From Malachius bipustulatus (taxonomy: Eukaryota; Arthropoda; Insecta; Coleoptera; Melyridae): a stretch of DNA of 64,000 nucleotides. The stretch spans positions 13,425,867 to 13,489,866 of the forward strand of contig OU342630.1 in assembly GCA_910589415.1 (NCBI GenBank), read 5' to 3'. The stretch's first letter is position 1. Each line of letters opens with the position of its first letter. Shown in pieces: positions 10,800 to 22,114 of this stretch. Under the pieces are notes generated by a model. That model saw nothing but the letters and a program-made list of their open reading frames with translations, searched no databases and was not told the DNA's origin. Both the position numbers and the translations under genes were made by a program.

Positions 10800-12575
10800 C
10801 GGCAGTGAAGAGATTCCAAGAAGTTGTAACCGAACTTTTTAAGATATTTCATAAGGACAATAAAGAGAGGACAAATGAGAAACAAATGCATGGATGGCAC
10901 ACGTTCCCGGGGTTAAAATTTTCTGGAGTAAAAACGACCCCCCCATCATCTGAATCTCCGGGTGGGGGGCTAATCCAGTGGCACATTCATGCAAGAACAA
11001 GAATAGTAACATCTCCCGAAAGAGAAAATTTATAGTTGACTTTTGTAACATTAGAGGTTTAAATACGAACATTAATTCAGTACACTAACATCTACAGGCA
11101 AAAAAACTCACATTCTAGCTTATTGTGTGAAACAAAAGTCCAAGCGTCGTCAAAAACAGTTAATTATCTTCACCCAGGATACAACTTTTACTCACGATTT
11201 AGAGTATTTAGACCATTAACTTCGGCATTGGAGTTTTTGTCAGAAGTGACGTCTCAGCCCAACGTGAGGAGACTTGGAGCCCCAGGACTTTGATGTCATG
11301 TAGCTCAAGAAACAGACCACCAAATGACTCTAGATTTCTCTGTTGCTTATACCGACCACCAAGCGATAACTCTAGTATAGGGCACTTAACCCCCCCTCCC
11401 CCCCCTCTACAAATACTGTTAATTTTTCATAGATAAATTCTCCTAAAGCCGAGATATCAATCTTGGGAGACTTCAATGTACCGGGTGTCCCAACACTAGT
11501 GTCCACCCCCTACATCGAGCTTAATTTTAAAGATAAAAAATTTAAACTTTGAGGATTTGTGTACTTGATATAGGACCACGTAATGGCATGATTAATTTCA
11601 TAAAATAAAATTTAGTTCGGGCGCCAGCGATAAAAAACTGTAAGATGGTGGTAAATTGTCGAAAAAAAAATTGATTTTTTTTTCAATACATACGTAGAAA
11701 TCGATTAATAAAATCAATATCGCTTGAAAGAAATGTGAAAAAACTAATTATAAGGCTTTAATTAAATAAAATATAATTATATAGCAATGACAGGTAGACA
11801 ATATAATCAATATAATCTGAAAACGGTAGGTGCAATAAGTCTTATGACAAAGTAAATAAGGCCCAAATAAATAGAAGGACGGCTCTTGCTGGGCTAACCG
11901 GCACACTGAACCTGCACTGGACAGTGTCGTAGTATGGACTCATGAAAAAGGTGATTATTAAAAAGATATTAAAAATGTTTTTAATGAAACTAATCATGCC
12001 ATTCCGTGGTCCTATATCAAGTACACAAATCCTCAAAGTTTCAATTTTTTATCTTTAAAATTAAGCTCGATTTAGGGGGTGGACACTAGTGTTGGGACAC
12101 CCGGTACATAATATGCACAAACTGGCTTAAACACTCTAATTTTAATGACGAAGAAGGATGTATGAAGCTGAAGCGTTTGCTATCAGCTGTGACTTTACCC
12201 AACTCGTTGACGAACCAACCCGCATTCCCGATCGCGAGGGAGACTTCGCTAACCTTCTGGATCTCTTTTTGACTACGAATCCTCAAATTTATACCATCAC
12301 AGTGAAGGCTCCATTGAGTTCCTTAGACCACAAACTCGTCATCATGTGTCCTACCAATTATTGTCAAAGAAGTAAGCAAATCACGTGTATATAGTCTGAT
12401 GGAGCTATAGATCGGATAAATGGGAAGAACTTTAGGGAACACTCTCGAGCTTTTCCATGGAATAGCGTCTGTTTCAGCTCTAATGATCCATCTGTTTGTG
12501 CTAGGGAAGTTGCTCAAGTCACCTTAACTGGCTACATACAAAGCGCATTATATTAGCATTGGATCCAAACAAAGC
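10800..12575 (+). pseudogene. LINE endonuclease domain, split by a foldback insertion
   Basis: On the + strand, broken frames give an EEP endonuclease in order: FIVDFCNIRGLN (near 11030), a GVFVRSDVSAQREE stretch, RNRPPNDSRFLCCLYRPPSD and ILGDFNV ending at 11480. The frame then stops at an inserted element (11479..12106) and resumes after it with HSNFNDEEG, DFTQLVDEPTRIPDREGDF and LLDLFLTTNP, then LDHKLV. Text after 12400 resembles the linker before the RT. The copy ends at about 12575. Upstream of 11025 an ORF1 remnant is possible but not certain. Several point stops are present. Confidence 0.75.
11479..12106. mobile_element. Foldback element inserted at TA in LINE endonuclease
   Basis: The ends are TACCGGGTGTCCC and its exact reverse complement GGGACACCCGGTA. 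About 120 bp of each arm pair (the CTAGTGTCCACCCCCTA region and AGGACCACG with ATGGCATGATTA). The middle has no coding capacity. Removing the element and one TA restores the LINE reading at the GDFN motif, so the insertion duplicated TA, as Tc1/mariner-type elements do. It is a non-autonomous MITE. Confidence 0.85.
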
Positions 12576-12591
12576 TTCTTATTGACTAAAA

Positions 12592-12681
12592 TAAATAATA
12601 ATAATAATAATAATAATAACATTTATTGCCAAAAACACAAGGTATATAAATTAGAAAGAAAAGTTTACAAATATGTAGTTA
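12592..12681 (-). repeat. Truncated LINE 3' tail, (TAA)n end
   Basis: A run of about nine TAA units followed by CATTTATTGCCAAAAACAC. This is the reverse strand of a LINE 3' end of the form ...GGCAATAAATG(TTA)n. Copies of the same style end at 18531, 27150, 29141 and 36444. It is interrupted at 12682 by a foldback and seems to resume at 13893. Confidence 0.65.
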
Positions 12682-13892
12682 TACAGGGTGTCCCATAATA
12701 TGTGGGCAATCTCCCGGATTTGGGTAAATTTCGTAAAAATAAATGAAAAAATAGCCATAAAATTAATTCCTCAGAGACACCCCTACAAAGATATTAGCTG
12801 TTGAAGTTGAGGGTTGAAAATCAATTTATTGCAATAACTTTTTTATTTCTTGACCGATTTTGATAATTTTTGATTTTATTTTGTATTATTTGGGACTGTT
12901 TAGAATAGTGTTTCATAATCTTTGGTAGCACACACATAGACCTGGGGATGGCATAACCACCTCATTCACTTGAAAGAAAACAATAAAAATAATAATTAAT
13001 CAGTTTTTTAAGGTTAATTTTCTTTTTCTTTGACATTTTTTACATAAAAATTGTATCCTTATTTATTTCGATAAGCGAATCGTTATCGAGATAAACGTCC
13101 TTCTAATAGGTGATGCGTCGCAGGAACTTTCTAAATTTCAAGTAAATTTTAACAAGATGGCTGACCTTTGCCAGTAAATTGAGCAGGAAAAAAAACAATA
13201 ACTTAATTAAATACACGTCAAATAGTGTCAAAGATATCATTTCATGCAGATTCAATTCTAACTGATTTTAAAATAAGTTACAAAAACGCTGAATACGCAG
13301 AAAATCAGTTAGAATTGAATCTGCATGAAATGAAATCTTTGACACTATTTGACGTGTAGGTGTTTAATTAAGTTATTGTTTTGTTTCCTGCTCAATTTAC
13401 TGTCATAGGTCAGCCATCTTGTTAAAATTTACTTGAAATTTAGAAAGTTCCTGCGACGCATCACCTATTAGAAGGACGTTTATCTCGATAACGGTTCGCT
13501 CTATCGAAATAAATAAAGATACATTTTTTATGTAAAAAATGTCAAATAAAAAGAAAATTAACCTTAAAAAACTGATAAATTATTATTTTTATTGTTTTAT
13601 TTCAAGTGAATGAGGGGGTTATGCCATCCCGAGGTCTATGTATGTGCTACCAAAGATTAAGAAACACTATTCTAAACAGTTCAAAATAATACAAAATAAC
13701 ACCAAAAATTATCAAAATCGGTCAAGAAATAAAAAAGTTATTGCAAAAAATTGATTTTCAACCCTCAACTTCAACAGCTAATATCTTTGTAGGGGTGTCT
13801 CTGAGGAATTAATTTTATAGCTATTTTTTCATTTATTTTTACGAAATTTACCCAAATCCGGGAGATTGCCCACATATTATGGGACACCTGTA
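12682..13892. mobile_element. 1.2 kb foldback element, TACAGGGTGTCCCATAAT ends
   Basis: The left arm starts TACAGGGTGTCCCATAATAT and the right arm ends in its reverse complement. The arms pair almost without a break for about 560 bp each around a centre near 13285. The flanks read GTAGTTA and TAGCAAT, consistent with a TA duplication. No transposase frame lies inside. A shorter relative, broken by another insertion, is at 59616..62579. Confidence 0.9.
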
Positions 13893-14114
13893 TAGCAATA
13901 AACATGCCATTAAAACACTTAAATGTGTCTAGCACATTTGTGTGTGTTTGAATGAGTGTGCCTAGTGGTAGGTACTTACTAAAATAGACAAAACTATGCG
14001 TAGACTATTGATTCTGCAAAATAACTCTAGAATTAATGATCAATTACAAATTGCTTATCAAGAACATGAACACATAACAATTTAATGGAGTTCGCGTTAC
14101 AAAAAGTATTCATA

Positions 14115-14995
14115 TACAGGGTGTCCCAGCTTATTCGAAGCGGTCTCTGTAGGCCAAACGATTGATTTTTTCCAAAAAATTTTTGCAAATTCAATTACAG
14201 GATCACAATGGCCATAATTTAAAATTACTTTGGTGTATACAGAGTGTCCCATATGACAGTGGCATATCAAAGTTATGTTTTTTTAAATGGAATGCTCCTA
14301 TGTTATTGCATTTTTAGATTTTCTGAGAAGAGAAAATAGGATTGACTTTTACAGTTGGTGTTTAAATTCAGAAGTTTTTGAGTTATAAACAAGTGAAAAT
14401 CGTCATTTTTCAAGTTCAAGGCCCTGTACAATGAAAACGGCTGAAGATAGAGAAAAACGGCTTACATGTCCCTATTTTAACTTTTTATGTACTATCCTAT
14501 GGTATAGAAAAATTTTTACTTTCTTTGATTTTTTTATTTGGCGACGCGTGGAGAAATCTCAGAATTTTTCAAATTTTTTATCACCCTGTATAAACATTTC
14601 ATCTACATGATAGGATAGTACATGAAAAAGTAAAATAGGGACATGTAAGCCGTTTTTCTCTATCTTCAGCCGTTTTCGTTGTACAGGGCTTTGAACTTGA
14701 AAAATGACGATTTTTACTTGTTTATAACTCAAAAACTTCTGAATTTAAACACCAACTGTAAAAGTCAATCTTATTTTCTCTTCTCAGACAATCTAAAAAT
14801 GCAATAACATAGGAGCATTCCATTTAAAAAAACATAACTTTGATATGCCACTGTCATATGGGACACTCTGTATACCCCAAAATAATTTTAAATTATGGCC
14901 ATTGTGATCCTGTACTTGAATTTTCAAAAAGTTTTTTGAAAATGTTCATTGTTTGGCCTACAGAGACCGCTTCGAATAAGCTGGGACACCCTGTA
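14115..14995. mobile_element. Foldback element with two nested pairs of ends
   Basis: The outer ends are TACAGGGTGTCCCAGCTTAT and its complement. About 123 bp inside each end lies a second pair, TACAGAGTGTCCCATATGAC and its complement. Arms of about 400 bp pair throughout. The centre contains TATCACCCTGTATAAA, itself a half end of a TACAGGGTGA element. The flanking TA on both sides fits TA duplication. No coding frame inside. Confidence 0.9.
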
Positions 14996-15389
14996 TATGT
15001 GCGCAGATCCCCGAGTATACAATCGCCACTCTCTCAAACCTAAATCTAACAATAACAACAAACATGTGTACACAAATTCATCATGACAACGACAACAAAT
15101 GGCAACATTCCTTGAATTTTTTCCCCTTTTTTTTCATTTTTTTACATAATTATACTTAATACATACCATCGATTTTTTCTCCCTTTTTTCTTTGTCCTTT
15201 TTTTTACAAATTTTTTACCACTTAAAATTAAATTGAATTTTCATTTTATGATAAATATATAGTAACGCTTGCCATTGAATTTGAAAAATTAGGTATAAGT
15301 GCTAAAAGCTAGATTGTAAGTATAGGTAAGTAGGTGCATCATAAAATCATTTGTTGCTACATACTATTGGGAGTTTTTAATGGTATATT
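14996..15389. other. No gene; T-rich
   Basis: Low-complexity T-rich stretch with no supported feature. Confidence 0.3.
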
Positions 15390-15535
15390 ATGCAACGAGC
15401 TTATAATGAAGGCTATTAATACGTGAGTATGATGGTTAAACGGCTTAACCATTTGATGGTTAAGACACTTAAAGTGTCTTAACCTTCATAAGAGCGTATT
15501 AATAGCCATTATCTGCGAGTTCCATGCACTATTTT
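15390..15535. repeat. Short palindromic element (hairpin MITE)
   Basis: The outer arms TGCAACGAGCTTATAATGAA and GGCTATTAATACG pair with CGTATTAATAGCC and a diverged reverse copy ending near 15530. A second hairpin sits inside (TTAAGACACTTAAAGTGTCTTAA, which is itself a palindrome). About 145 bp in all, non-coding. Confidence 0.65.
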
Positions 15536-16560
15536 TTCTACGACCCTTTTTTATTTCATAGAAAAGATTAAAAAATTATATATTTTAACAATGACCCGTG
15601 TACAATTGCGGATCATTGAGGTTAAGATAGGTTGCTATTTGTTTACGCATATTACCAAATTTTCTCTTCGTCGCTAAGATTATTCTGCTGAGACATGTTT
15701 TAGTATCAAGTTTAAAGGGCACTACTCATTACTGCGTAATTTTTATTATGCGAAGTTCGAATTCCGAATTTTACGCTTTGATTTTGAGATTAATAATAAT
15801 TTTAATAACATTGACAGCCATTGACGGTCGCAGCGTTGCCGCTTTGAATACTATCACGGAGCGCTAACGAATAATATAATACTTTATCTTCCTATCTTTT
15901 ACACGATATACCTACCTATCAAATTAATTAAGGTAGCATAAAATATTGATAAATTTTCTTTGAATGATGTTACTTATGTTCTAAATTAAATAAACGTTCA
16001 GAATTTTTTTTCAGAAATACAGAACTTATATCACAAGGCAATTTTTTTCGTGAGTATGACAACTCTGTGATTTCGGTTGGTTTGCCGACCCGATTGTGAG
16101 CGAAAAGGAACCGATTCGATTGCAAATGCTCCTCTGCCATTGGATAGCTTGACCAGTGTGCTTTAATGAAAATTTGTATCTTAATGAGACCCATTAAAGC
16201 ACTGCTGATTCATATTTAATATGCATATTAAAGGTTATTGGGAGTAGAAAAATTATAATACAGTACTCGAATCCGAATCAAAACACCTTTTCGCAGCCGC
16301 AGAATAATTACACTCTATAGCTGCAATTAAGCAGCTCTGGTATACCTTTTTTCGCTCGTGCGAAAAATGCCACTTTCAAGTCTCATTATGTAATGTACTC
16401 ATCAGTCGATCCGGCATCTCTTCGGTCTATGTATAGTTGCTGGGTACTTATCGAGTTATTAATTGACTTCTTAAACTGCAAACCTCGTAGTCAATAAATT
16501 ACTTCACTAAAGCATTGATTAAGCGATCCTGTCAAGATACATTTACATTAGTCTAAAATC
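15536..16560. other. No gene seen; one small inverted repeat
   Basis: Anonymous sequence. At 16156..16206 GTGCTTTAATG pairs with CATTAAAGCAC across a short loop. A frame on the - strand at 15970..16194 has no recognisable domain. Confidence 0.35.
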
Positions 16561-16960
16561 AAATCAGAGGAGCCTTCCAGACCTACAGAGGATCATTCAC
16601 ACTTTTAGGGACACAGAACGCAGAGAAGATTGTGGGGGCGAGTCGCAAATGTATGTGGTGCATTGTAGTCTATGATGAACGACGCGACATTACAGCAGCG
16701 GCCCCATCTCGCAGTGCCCTGGGGTTAGGCGGTGGCGGCGGAGAACGGCGCTCCGCTAGCAACTCTAGCAATCATCAGTGCGTGAATCGTCAGTCAATTG
16801 TCATCGAGTCGGATGTTGCATTGTGCATTCTGTACCGGAAACGAGCACCGTGCACCAGTAGCAAGCATTCAGAGATAGATATATACCATTATTATATCGG
16901 GTCTTCCCTGCTATGTGACCCTCTCTCGCTCCTGCTGAATTACCTATAACTTCCTAACTA
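16561..16960. promoter_or_regulatory. Isolated CpG- and GC-rich stretch, possible promoter or 5' exon
   Basis: This stretch is far richer in G, C and CpG than anything around it (for example CGACGCGACATTACAGCAGC and GGCGGTGGCGGCGGAGAACG). Frames on both strands are short and lack domains. In an AT-rich insect genome such an island may be a promoter or a non-coding first exon of a gene lying elsewhere, but no splice partner is visible. Confidence 0.3.
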
Positions 16961-17094
16961 GTTTGAGTACAGAGAATGAGGATGATGATAATGATTAACA
17001 TACTTATTATGTGACTGATTCATTACAACTAGACAGTTGTATTCCATTTAATCAAAATATCAGTGGTAGGTCTAGGTACTCTAGGTATATATTA

Positions 17095-17215
17095 TTGAGG
17101 ACATCACTTTACGAAAATCAGCCAAACTCATCAAATGTCCACCGATCTCACGACCCCCAGATCACGAATAAGTAGTTTTACAAAATTCACCTGCCCACGC
17201 GATATACAGGCTCTT
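17095..17215. repeat. Interspersed repeat, related to 2741-2925
   Basis: Begins TTGAGGACATCACTTTACGA and shares the AAATTCACCTG and GATATACAGG blocks with 2741..2925. Non-coding and diverged. Confidence 0.6.
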
Positions 17216-17750
17216 GAAAAACTCGTCGACAAAACCAACAACACACTATGGTACAGTGTTGCGGGATTCCAAAAATCAAAAAAAAAATCTATCTTCATTT
17301 GTTTTCGAGATATCGCAATAATTTATTTTTAAAGTATGGCAACATTGCATCGAATTTTCAGGTAGAACAATCGAGCCTGCAATCTCTTGTTAATATTACT
17401 ATTCTATGCGTTGCAGTTTATGCAGTAATAATAGGTACCTACTTACCAGTCTGTCAAAATTAGCTGGAAAATTTGAAACTGATGTGTCATTATCAATATG
17501 GGGTCACCGCCTGGTCACCAACTGTTGAATCCCAACGCAAAAGGTTGAGTGTTAGTTGTTGCATTCTTACAACATGTTGGAAATCCTCTAAGCGCATTAA
17601 GATCGAGTGACAAGTGATAGACAGTTGACCAAATGAAAGATAATTTACATGTTTGTGGTGATTTGTTTACCCGCGGCGACCCTGGCCTAATAATATTATA
17701 ACACTAATATAATGAAAACAAAACAATAAAATAGCGGGCTTGGCTCCATC
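17216..17750. other. No gene seen
   Basis: Short frames without recognisable domains; no repeat boundary could be set. Confidence 0.3.
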
Positions 17751-18531
17751 GAACTCACTGGCAATCTACAAAAGAAAGCCTTCCAAATAATCCCTCGAAA
17801 TCACAGACGGGCCGTTTCGTTCTTATTATGGGCTCATCAGTGTGATAATATATCGAAAAGATACATCTGGAGGATGAATCAGTACTATTGTCATATTAAC
17901 GACCTGGAGCGCGTCCAGAGAAGGTTTCTTAAGTTACTGAACTTTCGTTTGTACCACATGTATCCTCCTAGGGGTGGTGATCATGGTCTTCTGCTGGAGC
18001 GATTTGGATTCATGTCGCTAGATAAACGGCGGAAAATGATGGCAGTGAAATTTCTTTATGCTCTTTTCCGCAACAAAATTGACTGCCCTGAGTTGCTCTC
18101 ACAGTTCAATATTCGAGTACCAAGTTTTGACTCTAAAAATTCGACCATATTCTATATGAAAGGTTGCCAGATCCAATGTGCTGACGAAATCACCCATTTA
18201 CCTAATGTCCGCTAGCTTTAATCTAATTAGTGAATATTGTGATCTTAACACAAGCTCGCTGGCGGATATATTGACTTACGCTGAACGAGTACCATGATTA
18301 GGTTTTTTCTTTGTGGATTTATCTACTTACAGAAGTGATTTTGTTTTTGTATTGATTTTTTTTCTTTTTTGTTAAATTGTTTTGTTATTTAAATCCTTAA
18401 ATTAAGTTTGGAATTGATATAGATTTTGGTTGTTTCTGTGTGTATGTACTTTAATTGTAACATTGTCCTGTTATTGGATGTTACCATCTGTTGGGCAATA
18501 AAGGTTATTATTATTATTATTATTATTATGA
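17751..18531 (+). pseudogene. Jockey-like LINE 3' end with (TTA)n tail
   Basis: The clean frame 17874..18215 reads NDLERVQRRFLKLLNFRLYH and RRKMMAVKFLYALFRNKIDC, the post-RT end of a jockey-type pol. It is followed by a 3' untranslated region ending CAATAAAGG(TTA)n at 18501..18531. The frame upstream to about 17751 is weakly similar but broken. The RT core is missing, so this is a 5'-truncated copy. A relative lies at 49580..50460. Confidence 0.75.
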
Positions 18532-19059
18532 AATTATAGACTGCCACAGGTCCCGGATAGTTAAAAAAAGTATTCATCCGGTTCCAGAGAGATCGATGGA
18601 GCCCCAACCGCTCCCAATAGCTGAACATAAATCGAAAAAAAGAGTAGCAGACTGACACAAAAATCCGAAATTATAACCAGCTCGCCATTTATTAAATGTC
18701 TCATGGAAAAAGAAAAAGAAAGAGAACCGAAGAGAAAATACAAAAAGGTAGGTACAATAAACTGTGAAACGAAATATTTGCGAAAAGCCCAGCACATCAG
18801 GAACCCGACAAAAAAATCAAAAGTGTTCACAAAAGTCAATAAGAAAAAACATTGAAGTTGATATGATTGTTCTTGTCTGCACTGTGGGGGAAAATACAGC
18901 AGCTCTATAGGAGAGTGGATTCGGTATTCTGGATGTCTGCTGTTGGCACACTAATACTGAACGGACTTAGAGCCCGAAGACACCGAATTCCGTTGTGAGT
19001 TTTGCCGTGAATAAAAAATGTGTTCTTGTGTTTGTTCTTGCTGGTTTCAGAGCAAACCG
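18532..19059. other. No gene seen
   Basis: The overlapping - strand frames near 18561..18839 are Phe/Ser-rich translations of a purine-rich + strand and have no domain. Confidence 0.35.
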
Positions 19060-19890
19060 CTCTAAACCGACATCATTAACCTAGAAACAGAGATATACGA
19101 TGCATTCCTCCAGAATCAATATGTTGCAGCCATTTTTTTCGACATCGAAAAAACTTTCGATATGACTTGGAGACATCTGATTTAAAAAAAAAACTGGATT
19201 AATGGGTAGGTAATATAGTATCCACTTTATTAAAAACTTCCTAGCTGTCAGAACCTTATGTAACTTATGTACCTAATATCTTATCTTAGGAACGTCCACA
19301 TCAGAAAAACGGAATCCCCCAGGAATTAGTCATGAGTGCTACCCTCTTCCTGATCGCCATTAACGACATAACCAAGTGCTTCACAACCAATCAAAGCCTG
19401 CAGCTATACCGACGATCTGGTCATCTTCGTAAAAGGTAAAGTGCCACTACCAGACAATTCAATCTTCTCTACAGCAGGCAATCGATAATCTAAATATCTG
19501 GTGCCAAACCACTGGTATCCGGTTCTCAACCGAAAAGAAAAAGGGAGTACTGTTCACACGGAAACGAAGGATAAATACTCCAAACCTGCTGGTAATAAAT
19601 TGTTCAACACTGCAATTTACAAATGAAATCAAGTACCTAGGGGTTACCTTTTGACTCACAACCACGCTACAAGAGTCATGTTCAGAACCTATAAAAGTCT
19701 TGCACGAAATCAACTAATGTTCTTAAACTCCTGTCAGATCATAAATGGGGTGCCGATACGCAAATCCTAGTTCAAATCTAAAAAAGTGTCATCCGTTCCA
19801 GGATCGACTGCGGAGCAATATCCTACGGGACTGCAATCAAGACGCTTCCAAAAAAGATCGATGTAATTCAGCAATACAGCAATTAGGATA
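19060..19890 (+). pseudogene. LINE reverse transcriptase relic
   Basis: The + strand pieces are QNQYVAAIFFDIEKTFDMTW (the RT motif with the first catalytic Asp), KNGIPQ, MSATLFLIAINDITKCF, LQLYTDDLVIFVKG (the YxDD box, with Thr in the variable position), then TTGIRFSTEKKKGVLFTRKR and IKYLGVTF. Stops and shifts separate them. An insert near 19190..19290 splits the RT. The 3' side ends where the gypsy LTR begins at about 19902. Confidence 0.75.
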
Positions 19891-19901
19891 GCATTTATGT
19901 A

Positions 19902-20255
19902 TGTTTTCAACGCTTACTTTGTAGAATCTCTGCATACGGATGGATGATAAATAAAACACTAATGTTTAAAACAAATTTACACGACTACTGACTCGTCTTC
20001 AGCCACGGCGGCTCTTATATAGTTCCCTGGCGTGCTGTCGAAACCTCTGGCGTGTCCGTAGACACGTTCTCGTAGAATGCGGAACCTTTCTGGTATTTAG
20101 TAAAACTCACACCGCCCGTGAATGTGTCATTCCTGGCATGTGACTGGAATTGTCGCGAAAGTGTCATTTCCATGAATGGTTGGGTCATCATAAAAATTTA
20201 GGAAGTAAACAAACGAATTCGTATCTGGAATTGTTCGCGAATGTGTCTCGTTACA
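19902..20255 (-). repeat. Gypsy 3' LTR
   Basis: On the - strand the LTR begins TGTAACGAGACACATTCGCG directly after a polypurine tract. A TATA-like ACTATATAAGAG lies near 20030. A plausible CA end is at 19903..19902, giving about 354 bp. A diverged relative lies at 29150..29441. The far end is inferred from a TG...CA rule and the LINE boundary, not from a second identical LTR. Confidence 0.65.
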
Positions 20256-20268
20256 CTGCCCCCCTTTT
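20256..20268 (-). other. Polypurine tract of the gypsy element
   Basis: AAAAGGGGGGCAG on the - strand directly abuts the TG start of the LTR, as expected for the plus-strand primer site of an LTR retrotransposon. Confidence 0.7.
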
Positions 20269-20392
20269 ATTTTTGAGCGCCTTGTTCGAACTTATTTGCT
20301 GTCTCCACAGTAGAGTGCCAGACGACTCAGGTGGACTACCTTCATCTTGCACTTGGGGGCACCGCTTCGCTGAATTCGATACACCGCGTGGT

Positions 20393-21400
20393 TTATGCTT
20401 TTGATGATGATGTAAGGCCCTTCCCAGGATGGCATAAGCTTGGGGACAAATCTTTCTTCCTAGTTGGGTTATAAAACCACACCTTGTCTCCTTCTGTGAA
20501 GCTGCCGGAGCTTGCATTCAAGTTGAACCTCGCCTTCATTCGATCGCTGGCCAACTTGATCTTCCTCCTGACAAGGGAATGCACTTCCGCCATGGAATTT
20601 CTCAATTCATCGACATATTTTGTGATCTCAGATGGTGGACTGCTTGTAGCCGAATCTCCTTGCGAATAGAATATCTTTGCCGAATAGAACCTTTTGGCCG
20701 GTGTCTGCCCCGTAGTCTCATGGATGGCTGCTCTGAACGACATCAGCAACAAAGGCAGGTATTGATTCCAGTCTCTCTGATTGTTGCTCACCACCTTCGA
20801 CAAATGCTCCTCCATTCTCCATTATCCGATTAAATCGCTCCACTATACCGTCAGACTGTGGATGGAGAGGTGTAGTCCTTCTCTTGTTTATTCCGAACAG
20901 TTTACACATCTCAGCGAAGACTTGGGATTCGAAGTTTCGTCCTTGATCGGAATGCAACTCTAAAGGTACGCCAAATCTGCTAATTAGATTATCTACCAAC
21001 ACTCTCGCAACTGTAGCAACTTCTTGGTTCGGTATCGCGTATGCTTCAGACCACTTGTTGAAATCATCCATGGCAACCAGGATAAAGAGGTTGCCGCTGT
21101 CGCTGATTGGAAAAACACCTACTACGTCTATGGGTATCCTCTCGAATGGGGCTCCGAAGTTGTACTGCTTCATATAACACCTGTCAGTTTTCTGCTTGGT
21201 TCTGCTTGGGCCCTTGATTGCAGCACATTTCTCGCACTTACGGCACCAGGCTTCGACATCGTCCTTGCAGTTCACCCAGTAGAACCTCTCTCGAACTTTC
21301 GCTAGTGTCTTGTTCACTCCGAAGTGAGCTCCTGATGTACCTCCATGGATCACTTCGAGAATCTCCGGAACTTTACTCCCTTAGAACCACCAACTGCATG
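20393..21400 (-). pseudogene. Gypsy integrase, frameshifted
   Basis: The frame 21353..20718 holds the HHCC zinc-binding region (CRKCEKCAAIKG), then the catalytic core with IPIDVVGVFP (first Asp), LHSDQGRNFES (second Asp) and QSDGIVERFNRIME (Glu). The frame shifts near 20815 into 20815..20393, which continues LLLMSFRAAIHETTGQTPAK and a KVWFYNP chromo-like C-terminal stretch. Order and motifs are those of Ty3/gypsy integrase. The overlap of the two frames marks at least one frameshift, so no intact product is made. Confidence 0.85.
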
Positions 21401-21639
21401 ACGATCTGCTTACCGTCGGCACTCTCTCAGGCTCTCTTCAGCAGACCATTTTCGATTTTTAGGGACCCCCATTGTGACCATAGAGCTTTAAATTCTGGGC
21501 TACGTGGAGAAACCTCATCCCAAGTTGGTCTCGGCCTATTTTCTTCTGTTCGTTTTAAAATGTCTCCAATGTCTTCGTCTTTTTCTTGTTTTTTCCCGCA
21601 TGCCTCTATTATCCATTCTGTATCTTTCATTGACCATGA

Positions 21640-22114
21640 TTCTTCGAACGCACTCTTTTCTGGCTATCCTCAATCCGCTCACAATCTGAGCATTTCACGC
21701 ATGGCCTTCTTGATAACTCATGAGCTTTCAGGTGTAATTTGCCTACGCGGTGTTTAATTTTGAAGTTGAACTTTTGTAGTCGTTCTATCCACCTAGCAGT
21801 CTTTCTACGTTCTTCATCTTCATCAGCCAGGTGAGCGCGCCATGATCTGTTCTGATCAGGAATTCCTCCCCATGAAAATAATTTTTAAAATGCTCCACCG
21901 ATTTGATTATCGCCAACCATTTTTTTCCTGGTAGTACAGTAGTTCCTCTCAGGCTTCGTCAAGATGTTGCTATAGTACTCGATGACTCGCTCTTCTCCAT
22001 CTTGGACCTGCGATAGAACAGCACCTATCCCGATGTTGCTGGCGTTAGTATCAAGTACTTACTTTCCTTCTCTTTGAGGATATGACAGGATCGGACTAGA
22101 AATCAAAGCCCTTT
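21640..22114 (-). pseudogene. Gypsy RNase H and connection region
   Basis: Reading down the - strand gives a DTNASNIGIGAVLSQVQDGE-like start near 22060, ERNYCTT, then FLIRTDHGALTWL near 21840 and a RWIERLQ-like stretch. This is the RNase H domain between RT and integrase in Ty3/gypsy elements. Several shifts interrupt it. The open frame at 21630..21427 continues the linker towards integrase. Confidence 0.7.

Noticed and set aside
16632..16949. 105-codon + frame in the CpG-rich stretch
   Set aside because: Low-complexity Gly/Arg/Ser composition, no domain, better explained by GC content.
18561..18839. Phe/Leu-rich - strand frames that look like membrane proteins
   Set aside because: They come from a purine-rich complementary strand; no family or gene context.
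20579..21757. Several + strand frames of 60-179 codons
   Set aside because: They lie antisense to the gypsy integrase and RNase H and have no domain of their own.
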